Shown here one piece after another: positions 25,590 through 33,976 of a DNA stretch of 64,000 nt (the first letter of the stretch is position 1; each line of letters begins with the position of its first letter). The DNA is from CAZMGV01 sp964621525 [NCBI: uncultured bacterium] (GTDB lineage: Bacteria; JAGRBM01). A program made the translations under genes and the position numbers. Location of the stretch: positions 62,001-126,000 of the forward strand of contig CAZUMS010000001.1 of the NCBI GenBank assembly GCA_964621525.1, written 5' to 3'. The notes under the pieces are model-generated. The model saw only the letters and a list, made by a program, of their open reading frames with translations, searched no databases and had not been told where the DNA came from.

Positions 25590-25772
25590 TCAGCGGGCGG
25601 CCTTGTGGGATTTCCCCTTGGGATTGCGGGTGGTCGCCTTCTTCTGGACCGAATGGGGATTCAGGGTCGTGCTTTTGCGGATCTTCGTCGCCGCTGCGAG
25701 CTTGCCGTGGCTCTTCTTCGGCGCCTTGCTGGCTTCGGAACTCTTGCGGATGAACTTAACCTTTGCGGACAT
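25590..25772 (-). CDS. Small lysine-rich basic protein, 60 residues
   Basis: The ATG at 25772 is preceded by GGGAG and opens MSAKVKFIRKSSEASKAPKK. The product is 60 residues, with roughly one quarter lysine, some arginine and very few acidic residues. It ends in KGKSHKAAR. The composition resembles histone H1-like or other nucleic-acid-binding tails, and no membrane segment or signal is present. The next gene upstream on the complementary side (comF) is divergent, 118 bp away. I cannot place it in a family. DNA or RNA binding is inferred only from charge. Confidence 0.6.
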   Translation of the reverse strand: MSAKVKFIRKSSEASKAPKKSHGKLAAATKIRKSTTLNPHSVQKKATTRNPKGKSHKAAR

Positions 25773-25890
25773 GTCTTTTCTCTCCCGGGGGCTGGATAGC
25801 CGTGACCCTAGCCGGTGCCCCGCCTCCTTGCACTGATCCCGGTCAGGATGCGTTTGCCGTCCGGCCCGGAAGCCGGTCAGCCTTTCACTA

Positions 25891-26661
25891 ATGCCGGAAA
25901 GCTTCTGGATACGGCCGTTCAGGGCGGGCCTGGACCTGCTCGTCCCGCCCCGCTGCGGTTGGTGCTCGGCCAGCCTGCCGGACCGCCGCACGCCGCTCTG
26001 CGCCGCTTGCCTGGCGAAGCTGGAACCGGTTCAGGAACCCTGGTGCCCCCGCTGCGGCGAGCCCTACCTGAACGCCTACGTGCCGGAGAATGACCCCGCC
26101 TCGGCCTCCCACACCTGTCCCCGCTGCATGGCCAGTCCGCCGGCGTTCGAGACCGCCCGTTCGGCATGGCTGTTCCGGGGCAAACTCCGGGAAACGGTAA
26201 ACCGCCTCAAGTTCGGCGGCGATCTTGGGGGCCTGCGGCCCCTCGAACTCCTGTTCGCAGGGACATTTGCCTGGCAGGCAGGCGCCCATCATGGGGCTGA
26301 GATCGTCAGCGTCCCGCCGGCCCCCGGCAAGCTCCGCGAGCGGGGTTTCGACCTCGCCCACCGGCTCGCCCTCTCGCTCGGCCGGGAGGCCAACCTGAAA
26401 ACCGCCGCTGGCGTGGTGGAATCCACCGGCCTCGGAGTCGAGCAGGCATCGCTGCGGTTTGCCGACCGCCAGAAGAATGCCCGCAAGCGTTTCCAGGCAG
26501 GAAAGCACCGGCCTGCCTCCACGATCATTCTGGTGGACGACGTCTGTACGACGGGCGCGACCCTCAACGCCTGTTCGGCAATCCTGAAGGATGCCGGAGC
26601 GGAACGGATATATGCCTTTACGCTCGCCCGGACGGTGGCCGGGGAGTCCGGGGACCGCTAG
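25891..26661 (+). CDS. comF: ComF-family phosphoribosyltransferase-like protein
   Basis: This encodes 256 residues. The N-terminal zinc-ribbon-like region has C-x2-C pairs (CGWC, CAAC, CPRC, CPRC). The C-terminal domain is of phosphoribosyltransferase type with the PRPP-binding loop ILVDDVCTTGATLNAC and the ComF segment VPPAPGKLRERGFDLAHRLA. ComF helps internalise single-stranded DNA in naturally competent bacteria, but homologues occur widely in non-competent species. Its TAG stop shares the tetranucleotide CTAG with the convergent next gene. A type IV pilus gene block lies 30 kb away. Confidence 0.9.
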   Translation: MPESFWIRPFRAGLDLLVPPRCGWCSASLPDRRTPLCAACLAKLEPVQEPWCPRCGEPYLNAYVPENDPASASHTCPRCMASPPAFETARSAWLFRGKLRETVNRLKFGGDLGGLRPLELLFAGTFAWQAGAHHGAEIVSVPPAPGKLRERGFDLAHRLALSLGREANLKTAAGVVESTGLGVEQASLRFADRQKNARKRFQAGKHRPASTIILVDDVCTTGATLNACSAILKDAGAERIYAFTLARTVAGESGDR

Positions 26662-27932
26662 CGGGCGCCGGTGATTTCGATCGGGTAGGAATTCTCGGCC
26701 GCATACTGCATCACGTTCAGCGCGATGGTCTTGTCCACGCCGATGGCCTTCGCCGTTTCGTTGTTCAGCGTCACCATGAGCCGTTCGGGGCTCGCGATCG
26801 TGATCAGGCCCGGATCGGCGCCTCCGAGAATACGGTTCGAGATCTCGCCGGCGCGGCGGCCGATGTCGGAAAGGTCCGGCGAGAGGCCCACGAGGGCGCC
26901 CGCCGTGACGAAGGACTTCTCGAACACGAAGAACGGAATCCGGCGGTCCAGCGTGAACTTGAGGATCAGCTTCAGGGTATCGCCCCGGACGACGGTCTTG
27001 TCCGGCACGAGCCACAGGGCATCGATGCCGCCCTCGAACTTGCGGAGGGCGTTCGACAGCTCGTTCGGGTCGTCCACCCGGACCGGGAGGATTTCGAACC
27101 CCTGCGAGGGGGCGATGAACTTGGCCTGCTCGATCAGGTCGCCCGTGTTCTTCGGGTCGTAGAGCACGCCGACTTTCTGGATCTTCGGAACGACGCTCTT
27201 GAACGTGACGAGCTGGGCCTTCACAGGGACGTCCAGCGAGATGCCGGTCATGTTCTTGGTTTTCAGGTCTTCCCGCTGCGGGTTTGTGACCATCGAAAAA
27301 ACGACCGGGATGTCTTTCACGTAGTCCCGGCAGAGGCGCGAGGCGCCGAGGCCGACGGCGATGATAAGGTCCGGACGGTCGCCGGATCTGACGAGCCGTT
27401 CGACGATCGTCTTGCCCTGGTTTTCGTCCTTGTTCATGTCGTAGGGCTCGATGTCGGCCTTGAGCGCGCCGCGGACACCCTCGATCACCTTGTCGTACTT
27501 GTCGATCTTCTCCGTCATGATCAGCGCCACGCGCTTGGTGGAGAGGTACTGGGGCTTCTCGGGCGAGGCGAAGAGAACGAACTCCTCGGCCTTACGGTTA
27601 ACCGCCGAAATGTAGTATTCGAGGCCGTCGGCCGTAACGAACTTGGCGTCGAGATCGGCCTTGTAGTTTCCGCCCTTAACCTTCTGGAGATAAAGCTGGG
27701 CATAGCTCTTGTTGCCGGGACGGCGGTAGAAAATCGACGCGTATTCGAGCTCCGAATCCGGCTCGATGGTCACGGAGATCGAGAGCGGCTTGCCACGTTC
27801 GGCATGCTCGATACCGCGGTGAACGATCGTGAATGGGTTCTGCGCCTGCGAGCGGCCCGCCAGAAGCAGCGAGGTCAGCAGCGTGACGCAAAACACAACC
27901 CGGCCAAATCCGTATCGTCTCAACACTGTCAT
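26658..27932 (-). CDS. ABC transporter substrate-binding protein (PF04392 type)
   Basis: This encodes 424 residues from the ATG at 27932, preceded by AAGGGATG. A signal peptide (VVFCVTLLTSLLLAGRSQA) leads into a beta-rich N-terminal region (about 30-125). A periplasmic-binding domain follows, with VALIMTEKIDKYDKVIEGVRG, LIIAVGLGASRL, VVFSMVTNPQREDL and VGVLYDPKNT, plus LSPDLSDIGRRAGEISNRIL. This is the ABC_sub_bind (TrpX-like) family, usually paired with a permease and an ATPase for aromatic amino acids or unknown ligands. No partner genes lie here, so it is an orphan. The extra N-terminal domain is unusual. Confidence 0.8.
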   Translation of the reverse strand: MTVLRRYGFGRVVFCVTLLTSLLLAGRSQAQNPFTIVHRGIEHAERGKPLSISVTIEPDSELEYASIFYRRPGNKSYAQLYLQKVKGGNYKADLDAKFVTADGLEYYISAVNRKAEEFVLFASPEKPQYLSTKRVALIMTEKIDKYDKVIEGVRGALKADIEPYDMNKDENQGKTIVERLVRSGDRPDLIIAVGLGASRLCRDYVKDIPVVFSMVTNPQREDLKTKNMTGISLDVPVKAQLVTFKSVVPKIQKVGVLYDPKNTGDLIEQAKFIAPSQGFEILPVRVDDPNELSNALRKFEGGIDALWLVPDKTVVRGDTLKLILKFTLDRRIPFFVFEKSFVTAGALVGLSPDLSDIGRRAGEISNRILGGADPGLITIASPERLMVTLNNETAKAIGVDKTIALNVMQYAAENSYPIEITGAR

Positions 27933-28268
27933 CTCATCCCTTCGACTTAGACCTGAAGGCGCTCCACCGGTCAGCCCGTGAGATTTCCCGAGAAAGGAGA
28001 CCGCCCGGACCCACCCGCAGACGGAAAACGAATTTCCGTCACACCGGTATCGCACGCAGAAAATCGCGAAACATCCGCAGTCTGCCGGACAGTACCGGAA
28101 TAGTCAACAATATTGCCAAGTTAGAAGCCCGTCCAGGACCGCCGGATGACGCGCCGCGCCTGTCCCGCCGCAGCGTCACTTGCCCGTGATCCCGTCGTTG
28201 ATTTGTCCGCCGGAATCGCGATACAAAAACCCCTTCAGGTGAAGGCTTCCGGTACCCGCGACTAGAGC
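27933..28268. other. Divergent intergenic region between the substrate-binding protein and gyrA
   Basis: This 336-bp region must hold promoters for both genes. I cannot assign a convincing -35/-10 pair, hairpin or operator. No small open frame looks coding. Confidence 0.5.
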
Positions 28269-30800
28269 ATGGCTGATCCCACATCCAGCAACGTTTCCCA
28301 GATCATTCCCGTCAGCATTGAAGATGAAATGCGCGGCTCGTACATGGCGTACGCCATGTCGGTCATCGTCGGCCGTGCACTCCCCGATGTGCGCGACGGC
28401 CTCAAACCCGTCCACCGGCGCATCCTCTACGCCATGCTGCGCGAAGGACTCACCTCCGACCACAAGCATTCCAAGTGCGCGGGTGTCGTCGGCGAGGTAC
28501 TGAAGAAATACCATCCGCACGGCGACTCGGCTGTCTACGACGCCCTGGTGCGCATGGCCCAGAACTGGAACCTCCGGTACCCGCTGATCGACGGCCAGGG
28601 GAACTTCGGTTCCGTGGACGGCGATCCGCCGGCCGCCTACCGGTATACGGAGTCGCGCCTCACGCCGCTCGCCGAGGCGCTCATGGACGATATCGACCGG
28701 GAAACGGTCGATTTCACGCCGAACTTCGACGGCTCCACCGAGGAACCCGTCGTACTGCCGGGCAAGGTGCCGAATCTGCTGATCAACGGTTCGGACGGCA
28801 TTGCCGTCGGCATGGCGACCAAGATCCCGCCGCACAACCTGACGGAAGTGTGCAACGCGATCATCCATCTCGTCGATCACCCCGACACCTCCAATGACGA
28901 CCTCTGCCGGATCGTGAAGGGCCCCGACTTCCCTACCGCCGGCCAGATCATGGGCCGCTCGGGCATCGCCTCCGCCTACCAGACGGGGCGCGGCAAGATC
29001 ACCGTGCGCGCCAAGGCGGCTTTCGAGGAAGTCCGCAAGGACCGCGAAGCCATCATCGTCACCGAGATCCCCTACCAGGTGAACAAGGCGAGGCTGATCG
29101 AGAAAATCGCCGAGCTGGTCCGGGACAAGCGCATCGAGGGCATTTCCGATATCCGGGACGAGTCCGACCGCTCGGGCATGCGGATCGTTATCGAACTGAA
29201 GAAAGACTCCAACGGCGGCGTCGTGCTGAACAACCTCTACAAGCACACGCAGCTCCAGGAAAGCTACGGGATCATCCTGCTGTGCATCCGTGGCGGCCGG
29301 CCGTGCTACCTGTCGCTCAGGGAGTTCCTGCAGGAGTTCGTCAAGCACCGGTTCGAGGTCGTGACCCGCCGGACCGGCTACCTGCTCCGGCAGGCCCAGC
29401 GGCGCGCCCACGTCCTCGAGGGCTTCAAGATCGCCCTCGACCATCTGGACGAGGTGATCGCCCTGATCCGGGCGTCGAAGAACCCCGACGAGGCGCACAA
29501 GGGCCTCATGACGAAGTTCGGCCTCTCCGACATCCAGGCCAAGGAGATCCTCGAGCTCCGGCTCCAGCGCCTCACCGGCATGGAGCGCCAGAAGATCCTC
29601 GACGAACTGGCCGAAGTGATGAAGCTCATCGCCGAGCTCGAGGCGATCCTCGCGGACGAGAAGAGGGTCTACGGGATCATCCGCACCGAAACCGTGGAGA
29701 TCCGGGACCGGTTCGGCGACGGACGCCGCACCGAGCTGGCGGCGGCGGCGGGCGACATCGACGAGGAAGACCTGATCGCCGACGAGCCGATGGTCGTCAC
29801 CGTCTCGCACCAGGGCTACATCAAGCGAAGTGCAACCTCGCTCTACCGGTCCCAGCGGCGCGGCGGCAAGGGCGTCATTGGCGCGGCCGTGAAGGAAGAG
29901 GACTTCGTGACGAGCGTGTTCGCCGCGTCCACGAAGAGCTACCTGCTGATCTTCACGAACCAGGGCCGCATTTACTGGCTCAAGGTCTACGACATCCCCG
30001 AAGGTTCCAGAACCGCCAAGGGCAAGGCCATCGTGAACCTCGTCCAGATCCGCTCCGGCGAAGGAGAGCGCATCGCCGCCATCCTGCCGCTCAGGGAGTT
30101 CAGCGAGGAGCAGTATCTCTTCTTCGTCACGAAGCTCGGCACCGTCAAGAAAACCTCTCTTGAGGAATTCTCCCGGCCCCGTCCGTCGGGCCTGATCGCC
30201 CTGGGCATCGACGACGGCGACGAGCTCAAGACCGTGCTCGTCTGCAACAAGGACGACGAGATCGTCATCGGCTCGAAGGACGGCATGGCGATCCGCTTCC
30301 CGAACGACAAGGTGCGCCCCATGGGCCGCGCCGCCGTCGGCGTGCGGGGCATCGACCTCGAGACGGGTGATGTCGTGATCGGCGCCGCCAGCGTGAAACC
30401 CACCGACACCGTCCTCACGGTCATGTCCAAGGGATTCGGCAAGCGCACCGAAGTCGCCGAGTACCGCGTTACGAACCGCGGCGGCAAGGGCGTCATCAAC
30501 GCCAAGATTACCGACAAGACCGGCGACGTGGTCTCCCTGGAGCGCGTCAAGGACGACGACCAGCTCATGATCATCACCGACCAGGGCAAGCTGATCCGCA
30601 TCGCCGTGAAGGAGATCAGCGTGATCGGCCGCAACACGCAGGGTGTTCGGCTCCTGAACGTCGATTCCGAGGAAGCCGTCAGCTCCATCACGCGGATCGC
30701 CCGCGAGGATACGGACACTGACTCCGAAAACGGCGGCGCGGCTCCGAAAGACGCCGCCCAGCCCCCCGGGGACGGCGGCGGCGCTCCGGAAGAGTCCTGA
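28269..30800 (+). CDS. gyrA: DNA gyrase subunit A
   Basis: This encodes 843 residues. GyrA cleaves and rejoins DNA so that gyrase can introduce negative supercoils using ATP through GyrB. The catalytic tyrosine is Tyr126 in [10 protein letters not shown]. The quinolone-determining region reads [18 protein letters not shown], with the usual sensitive Ser and Asp. The GyrA box QRRGGKG is at residues 529-535, which marks gyrase rather than topoisomerase IV. The C-terminal pinwheel repeats follow, and the tail is acidic and Gly/Ala/Pro-rich ([10 protein letters not shown]). gyrB is not in the window. A TPR lipoprotein gene starts 13 bp downstream. Confidence 0.98.
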   Translation: MADPTSSNVSQIIPVSIEDEMRGSYMAYAMSVIVGRALPDVRDGLKPVHRRILYAMLREGLTSDHKHSKCAGVVGEVLKKYHPHGDSAVYDALVRMAQNWNLRYPLIDGQGNFGSVDGDPPAAYRYTESRLTPLAEALMDDIDRETVDFTPNFDGSTEEPVVLPGKVPNLLINGSDGIAVGMATKIPPHNLTEVCNAIIHLVDHPDTSNDDLCRIVKGPDFPTAGQIMGRSGIASAYQTGRGKITVRAKAAFEEVRKDREAIIVTEIPYQVNKARLIEKIAELVRDKRIEGISDIRDESDRSGMRIVIELKKDSNGGVVLNNLYKHTQLQESYGIILLCIRGGRPCYLSLREFLQEFVKHRFEVVTRRTGYLLRQAQRRAHVLEGFKIALDHLDEVIALIRASKNPDEAHKGLMTKFGLSDIQAKEILELRLQRLTGMERQKILDELAEVMKLIAELEAILADEKRVYGIIRTETVEIRDRFGDGRRTELAAAAGDIDEEDLIADEPMVVTVSHQGYIKRSATSLYRSQRRGGKGVIGAAVKEEDFVTSVFAASTKSYLLIFTNQGRIYWLKVYDIPEGSRTAKGKAIVNLVQIRSGEGERIAAILPLREFSEEQYLFFVTKLGTVKKTSLEEFSRPRPSGLIALGIDDGDELKTVLVCNKDDEIVIGSKDGMAIRFPNDKVRPMGRAAVGVRGIDLETGDVVIGAASVKPTDTVLTVMSKGFGKRTEVAEYRVTNRGGKGVINAKITDKTGDVVSLERVKDDDQLMIITDQGKLIRIAVKEISVIGRNTQGVRLLNVDSEEAVSSITRIAREDTDTDSENGGAAPKDAAQPPGDGGGAPEES

Positions 30801-30813
30801 CGGCCGGCCGGCT

Positions 30814-31692
30814 GTGATTTTCCGTTCTGCACCCGCGCTGACGGCTGCCGCCCTGGCGGCGTTTCTGGCGTTCCCGGGGTGCGACCGGTTCCGCCCTGAG
30901 AACCGCCTCCGGGAAGAAGCCCAGGCCGAACTCCGGGCCGCGAATCCCGCCGAGGCGGCCGAGCTGTTCTACCGGGCCTACGATGCGAACCCGCAGGGTC
31001 CCCAGGCGGCGCGCAATCTCTACGACTACGCCCGTACCGTCGATCTCGAACTGAACCGGCACGACTTCGCCGTCGAGCTGTACAAACGGTTCATTTCCGC
31101 CTTTCCGGCCGACGACCGGGCCCCGGAGTCGCTGGAGCGCATGGCGGTCCTGTACTCCGAACAGCTCGAGTCTCCGCTCAAGGCCATCGATACCCTGAGC
31201 CGGATCGTAGACGAGTATCCCGGCTTCGTGCGTACGGATGCGGCACGGCTCGCCCTCGCCCGCGAATACGAGAAGCTGGGGAACCGCGACCAGGCCGCTC
31301 TCAAGTACGAGCAGTTCACCCGCGAGTTCCCGCGCTCGCCGCTCGCCGCACGGGCGTGGTTCCGGCTTGCGGCGATCCAGTCCATGCGGGGCCAGTACCC
31401 GGAGGCTTTCCGGAGCCTCGAAAGAGCCGAGGAGTCGTTCGTCGCGAATCCCGGCGATCCCCCGGCCGAATCCCCGGATTTCACCGACCTCGTGCGGATC
31501 GAGAAGGGCCGCGCCCTCGAGATGATGGACGACCCCGTCCGCGCGGCGGACGTCTACCGGAGCGTGTCCTCGGGCTATTCGGGAATTGCGGTCATCCAGG
31601 CCCGGATCGCCGCCATCGAAAAGAAGATCGAAGAAGAAAAGGCCAAGGCAGCAGCCCAACCGGTGCGGGCCGCCCCGCCGGCCCGTCGCTGA
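30814..31692 (+). CDS. TPR-repeat lipoprotein
   Basis: This encodes 292 residues from a GTG start. The lipoprotein signal (AAFLAFPGC, Cys at about 23) anchors the mature protein in a membrane. It has about five tetratricopeptide-like helical pairs (AELFYRAYDANPQGPQAARN, AVELYKRFISAFPADDRAPE, and ALKYEQFTREFPRSPLAARA). This is similar to BamD and YbgF/CpoB, but no specific orthology is clear. The C-terminus is a charged helix (EKKIEEEKAKAAA). It is probably co-transcribed with gyrA, 13 bp upstream. Confidence 0.75.
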   Translation: MIFRSAPALTAAALAAFLAFPGCDRFRPENRLREEAQAELRAANPAEAAELFYRAYDANPQGPQAARNLYDYARTVDLELNRHDFAVELYKRFISAFPADDRAPESLERMAVLYSEQLESPLKAIDTLSRIVDEYPGFVRTDAARLALAREYEKLGNRDQAALKYEQFTREFPRSPLAARAWFRLAAIQSMRGQYPEAFRSLERAEESFVANPGDPPAESPDFTDLVRIEKGRALEMMDDPVRAADVYRSVSSGYSGIAVIQARIAAIEKKIEEEKAKAAAQPVRAAPPARR

Positions 31693-31701
31693 ACCTGCCC
31701 G

Positions 31702-33366
31702 TCACTCTTCGTTCGGCGGCGGAAGGGTCCGCTGTGGCTCCCTGGACAGCTTCCACACCTGATAGGTCTTGTCGTCGTAAGCGAGCTTCGCGCGCGGATC
31801 CTTCGAAAGCTGCATCGCGAACCGCCTGAAAGCGGGAATCTTCCACATCGTCACCCACTTCGAGTCGAACCGGTCGAGAATTTTGGGCACGGGGTCCTTC
31901 GTGCGGCCAAGGACGATATCGACGTACTCGATGAAAAGTTCCCGGTCCCTGGCATAAAAAAACGTCGGATCCAGGGCGACCATCGTGGTGAGGTGCGGCG
32001 CGAAGTAGAGGAGCGGGGCCGAATCCGCCCACTGGGCCGTGAATATCTTCTGCGGCTCCACGACGTTCCGGCCCACCCATTTAGCCATCCGGAGCGACGG
32101 CGAGACGGGCGATACCCGTTCACGGACCGCAAGGCCCGTATAGAGCGCCCCGGCGGCGAGGATAATCATCCCGGCGATCTGGACCGCCGGTGAGGCCCCT
32201 CCGGAGGTTTCTTCCCCGTCAGCATCGCTTTCATCCCCGTCCGTATCGTCAGTGTCCGCGCAGCGGACGAATTTCCAGACGACGGCAAAGGCGAACACGG
32301 TCAGCGGAGCGGCGATCTCGTAGAGCCGCTTCAGGAAAAACGTGCTCACGATCCCGAAGGCGAGCGCCACGGTGAGAACCAGCAGCACCTCGGGCCTGGG
32401 CCGCCGCCAGCGGGAAAAGATCACGGCAAGCGCCGCGGCGAACAAAAGGATCATCGGCAGGTGGGAGATGACCGTTTTTATCCCGGCGGTGTAGAGCTCG
32501 CCGCCCAAGGCCACTTTCAGGGCGTCGTTGCCCGCCGCCGTCGTGTGGAACGGCACGACGAAGTTCTGGAGATAGAACAGCCGGAACGTCTCCGGGAAAT
32601 TGGGATGCAGCACCTGCCCGGCGAACCACCCGGCGGCGCAGGCCGCGAGCGGCTGCCAGACGATCCTGCGGCGCTCCCCCTCGGGCGGGAACACGAAACA
32701 CCAGAACCCCCAGATCCCGGCATAGGCCACCGAGATCCACGACGCCGTGTGGAACATGCCGTAAAAATAGACGGCGAGCGCGAGCCAGCGCAGACGCACC
32801 CGGGCGATCAGCATCCAGAGCACCAGCACCGAGAACGCCACGCCCCAGGTGTGCGGGCGGCACATGGCCAGCCGGATCGCCAGCGAATCGCCCTGCGTCA
32901 TCAGCAGGGCGACGAAAAACCAGCCGTAGGGAACCCGGAGCTTCCAGAGCGTGAACGCAAAGACGCCCGCCAGGAACGCCTGCCCCGCCACCGCTCCCCA
33001 CTGGGCCGCCAGAGTCACGGGGAGGTCCGAGACGGCCATGAGCAGCGCATGGAAAAGAAACTCCTTGTCGGCGAAATGGACCGAGAAGATCGAATAAGGA
33101 GTCCACGGAAACGCCTGGAGCGGGCCGTTCGCCCGCATCTCGCGGGCGAGTGCAAGGTGGTAGTAGACGTCGAAGTCGATGGGCTCGGGCACAAAGAACT
33201 GGACCGAGGCGAAAAACGCCGTCGTGGCCAGGGCGGCGAGGACGAGGAGCACAGGCTCCTGCCAGGAAATCCGGCGGCGTAGCGGGGCGTTTTCCACTGG
33301 CCGCGAGAATAGCCCAAACCCGCGGCTGAAAATCCACCGGCCCGTGCTAATCTTTCGGGCGCCCAT
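31702..33366 (-). CDS. Multi-pass membrane protein, GT-C-like
   Basis: This encodes 554 residues with around ten predicted membrane spans in the first 430 residues. The first periplasmic loop starts EPIDFDVYYHLALAREM; an acidic D-x-D-x-x-Y near the first transmembrane segment resembles GT-C glycosyltransferases that use lipid-linked sugars. An Asp/Glu-rich cytoplasmic or periplasmic loop (DTDDTDGDESDADGEE) interrupts the membrane part. The C-terminal roughly 130 residues are soluble (KIFTAQWADSAPLLYFAPHL). The function is inferred only from architecture. Its ATG overlaps that of the divergent HD gene at CATG. Confidence 0.7.
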   Translation of the reverse strand: MGARKISTGRWIFSRGFGLFSRPVENAPLRRRISWQEPVLLVLAALATTAFFASVQFFVPEPIDFDVYYHLALAREMRANGPLQAFPWTPYSIFSVHFADKEFLFHALLMAVSDLPVTLAAQWGAVAGQAFLAGVFAFTLWKLRVPYGWFFVALLMTQGDSLAIRLAMCRPHTWGVAFSVLVLWMLIARVRLRWLALAVYFYGMFHTASWISVAYAGIWGFWCFVFPPEGERRRIVWQPLAACAAGWFAGQVLHPNFPETFRLFYLQNFVVPFHTTAAGNDALKVALGGELYTAGIKTVISHLPMILLFAAALAVIFSRWRRPRPEVLLVLTVALAFGIVSTFFLKRLYEIAAPLTVFAFAVVWKFVRCADTDDTDGDESDADGEETSGGASPAVQIAGMIILAAGALYTGLAVRERVSPVSPSLRMAKWVGRNVVEPQKIFTAQWADSAPLLYFAPHLTTMVALDPTFFYARDRELFIEYVDIVLGRTKDPVPKILDRFDSKWVTMWKIPAFRRFAMQLSKDPRAKLAYDDKTYQVWKLSREPQRTLPPPNEE

Positions 33367-33973
33367 GAACCTTCACGGATACGCGCCCGAACTCAGGCCC
33401 CTGCTCGAACGCCTCCGGGCGGACCTCGGCACCTCGGGGTGGGATGCCGCGCTGCCGGCGCTGGGGCTCGCGGGGCGCATCCACGGTCACGAGCGGCGGC
33501 CACTCCCCGGCGGCGGCGAGGGCCCGTTCCTCGTCCACCCTATAAGGCTCGCCCTGATCCTCACCGAGGAAGCCCGCACCACTGACCCGGTGCTGATCGC
33601 CGGGGCCCTCTGCCATGACGTACTCGAACACGACCGGCGGCTCACCTGGAGCGAACTGGTGACGGCGGTGGGGCCCCAGGCCGCCCGGCTCACCCTCGCC
33701 CTGTCGGTGCCCCACAAGCTGAACCCCGGCGAGAGCCCTTCGGCCTCGCGGGTGAACTATCTGGACGGACTCGTGCGGGCCGGCCCCGGCGCGCTGCTCG
33801 TGAAGGCCGCCGACCGGCTGGACAACCTCCGCCACCGGACGCAGGCGGGCCCGCCGGAGCGGCTCGCCACCATGAAACGCCAGGACCTCGCGGACTACCT
33901 GCCGCTGCTTGAGCGGCACCTGGGGCCCGAAGGCCGCCCGCTCATCGAACGGATCCGCCTGCTGGCGGGTTGA
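33365..33973 (+). CDS. RSH-type HD-domain hydrolase (ppGpp hydrolase-like)
   Basis: This encodes 202 residues consisting of only an HD domain of the RelA/SpoT/MESH1 type. Motifs are FLVHPIRLALILTEEA (H-P), ALCHDVLEHD (H-D), and VKAADRLDNLRH (K-x-x-D-R-x-x-N). No synthetase, TGS or ACT domain is present. It is thus a small alarmone hydrolase candidate. The ATG at 33365 overlaps the start codon of the divergent membrane-protein gene (CATG). It has no clear ribosome-binding site, and an in-frame GTG lies further upstream, so the exact start is uncertain. Confidence 0.8.
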   Translation: MNLHGYAPELRPLLERLRADLGTSGWDAALPALGLAGRIHGHERRPLPGGGEGPFLVHPIRLALILTEEARTTDPVLIAGALCHDVLEHDRRLTWSELVTAVGPQAARLTLALSVPHKLNPGESPSASRVNYLDGLVRAGPGALLVKAADRLDNLRHRTQAGPPERLATMKRQDLADYLPLLERHLGPEGRPLIERIRLLAG

Positions 33974-33976
33974 GAA

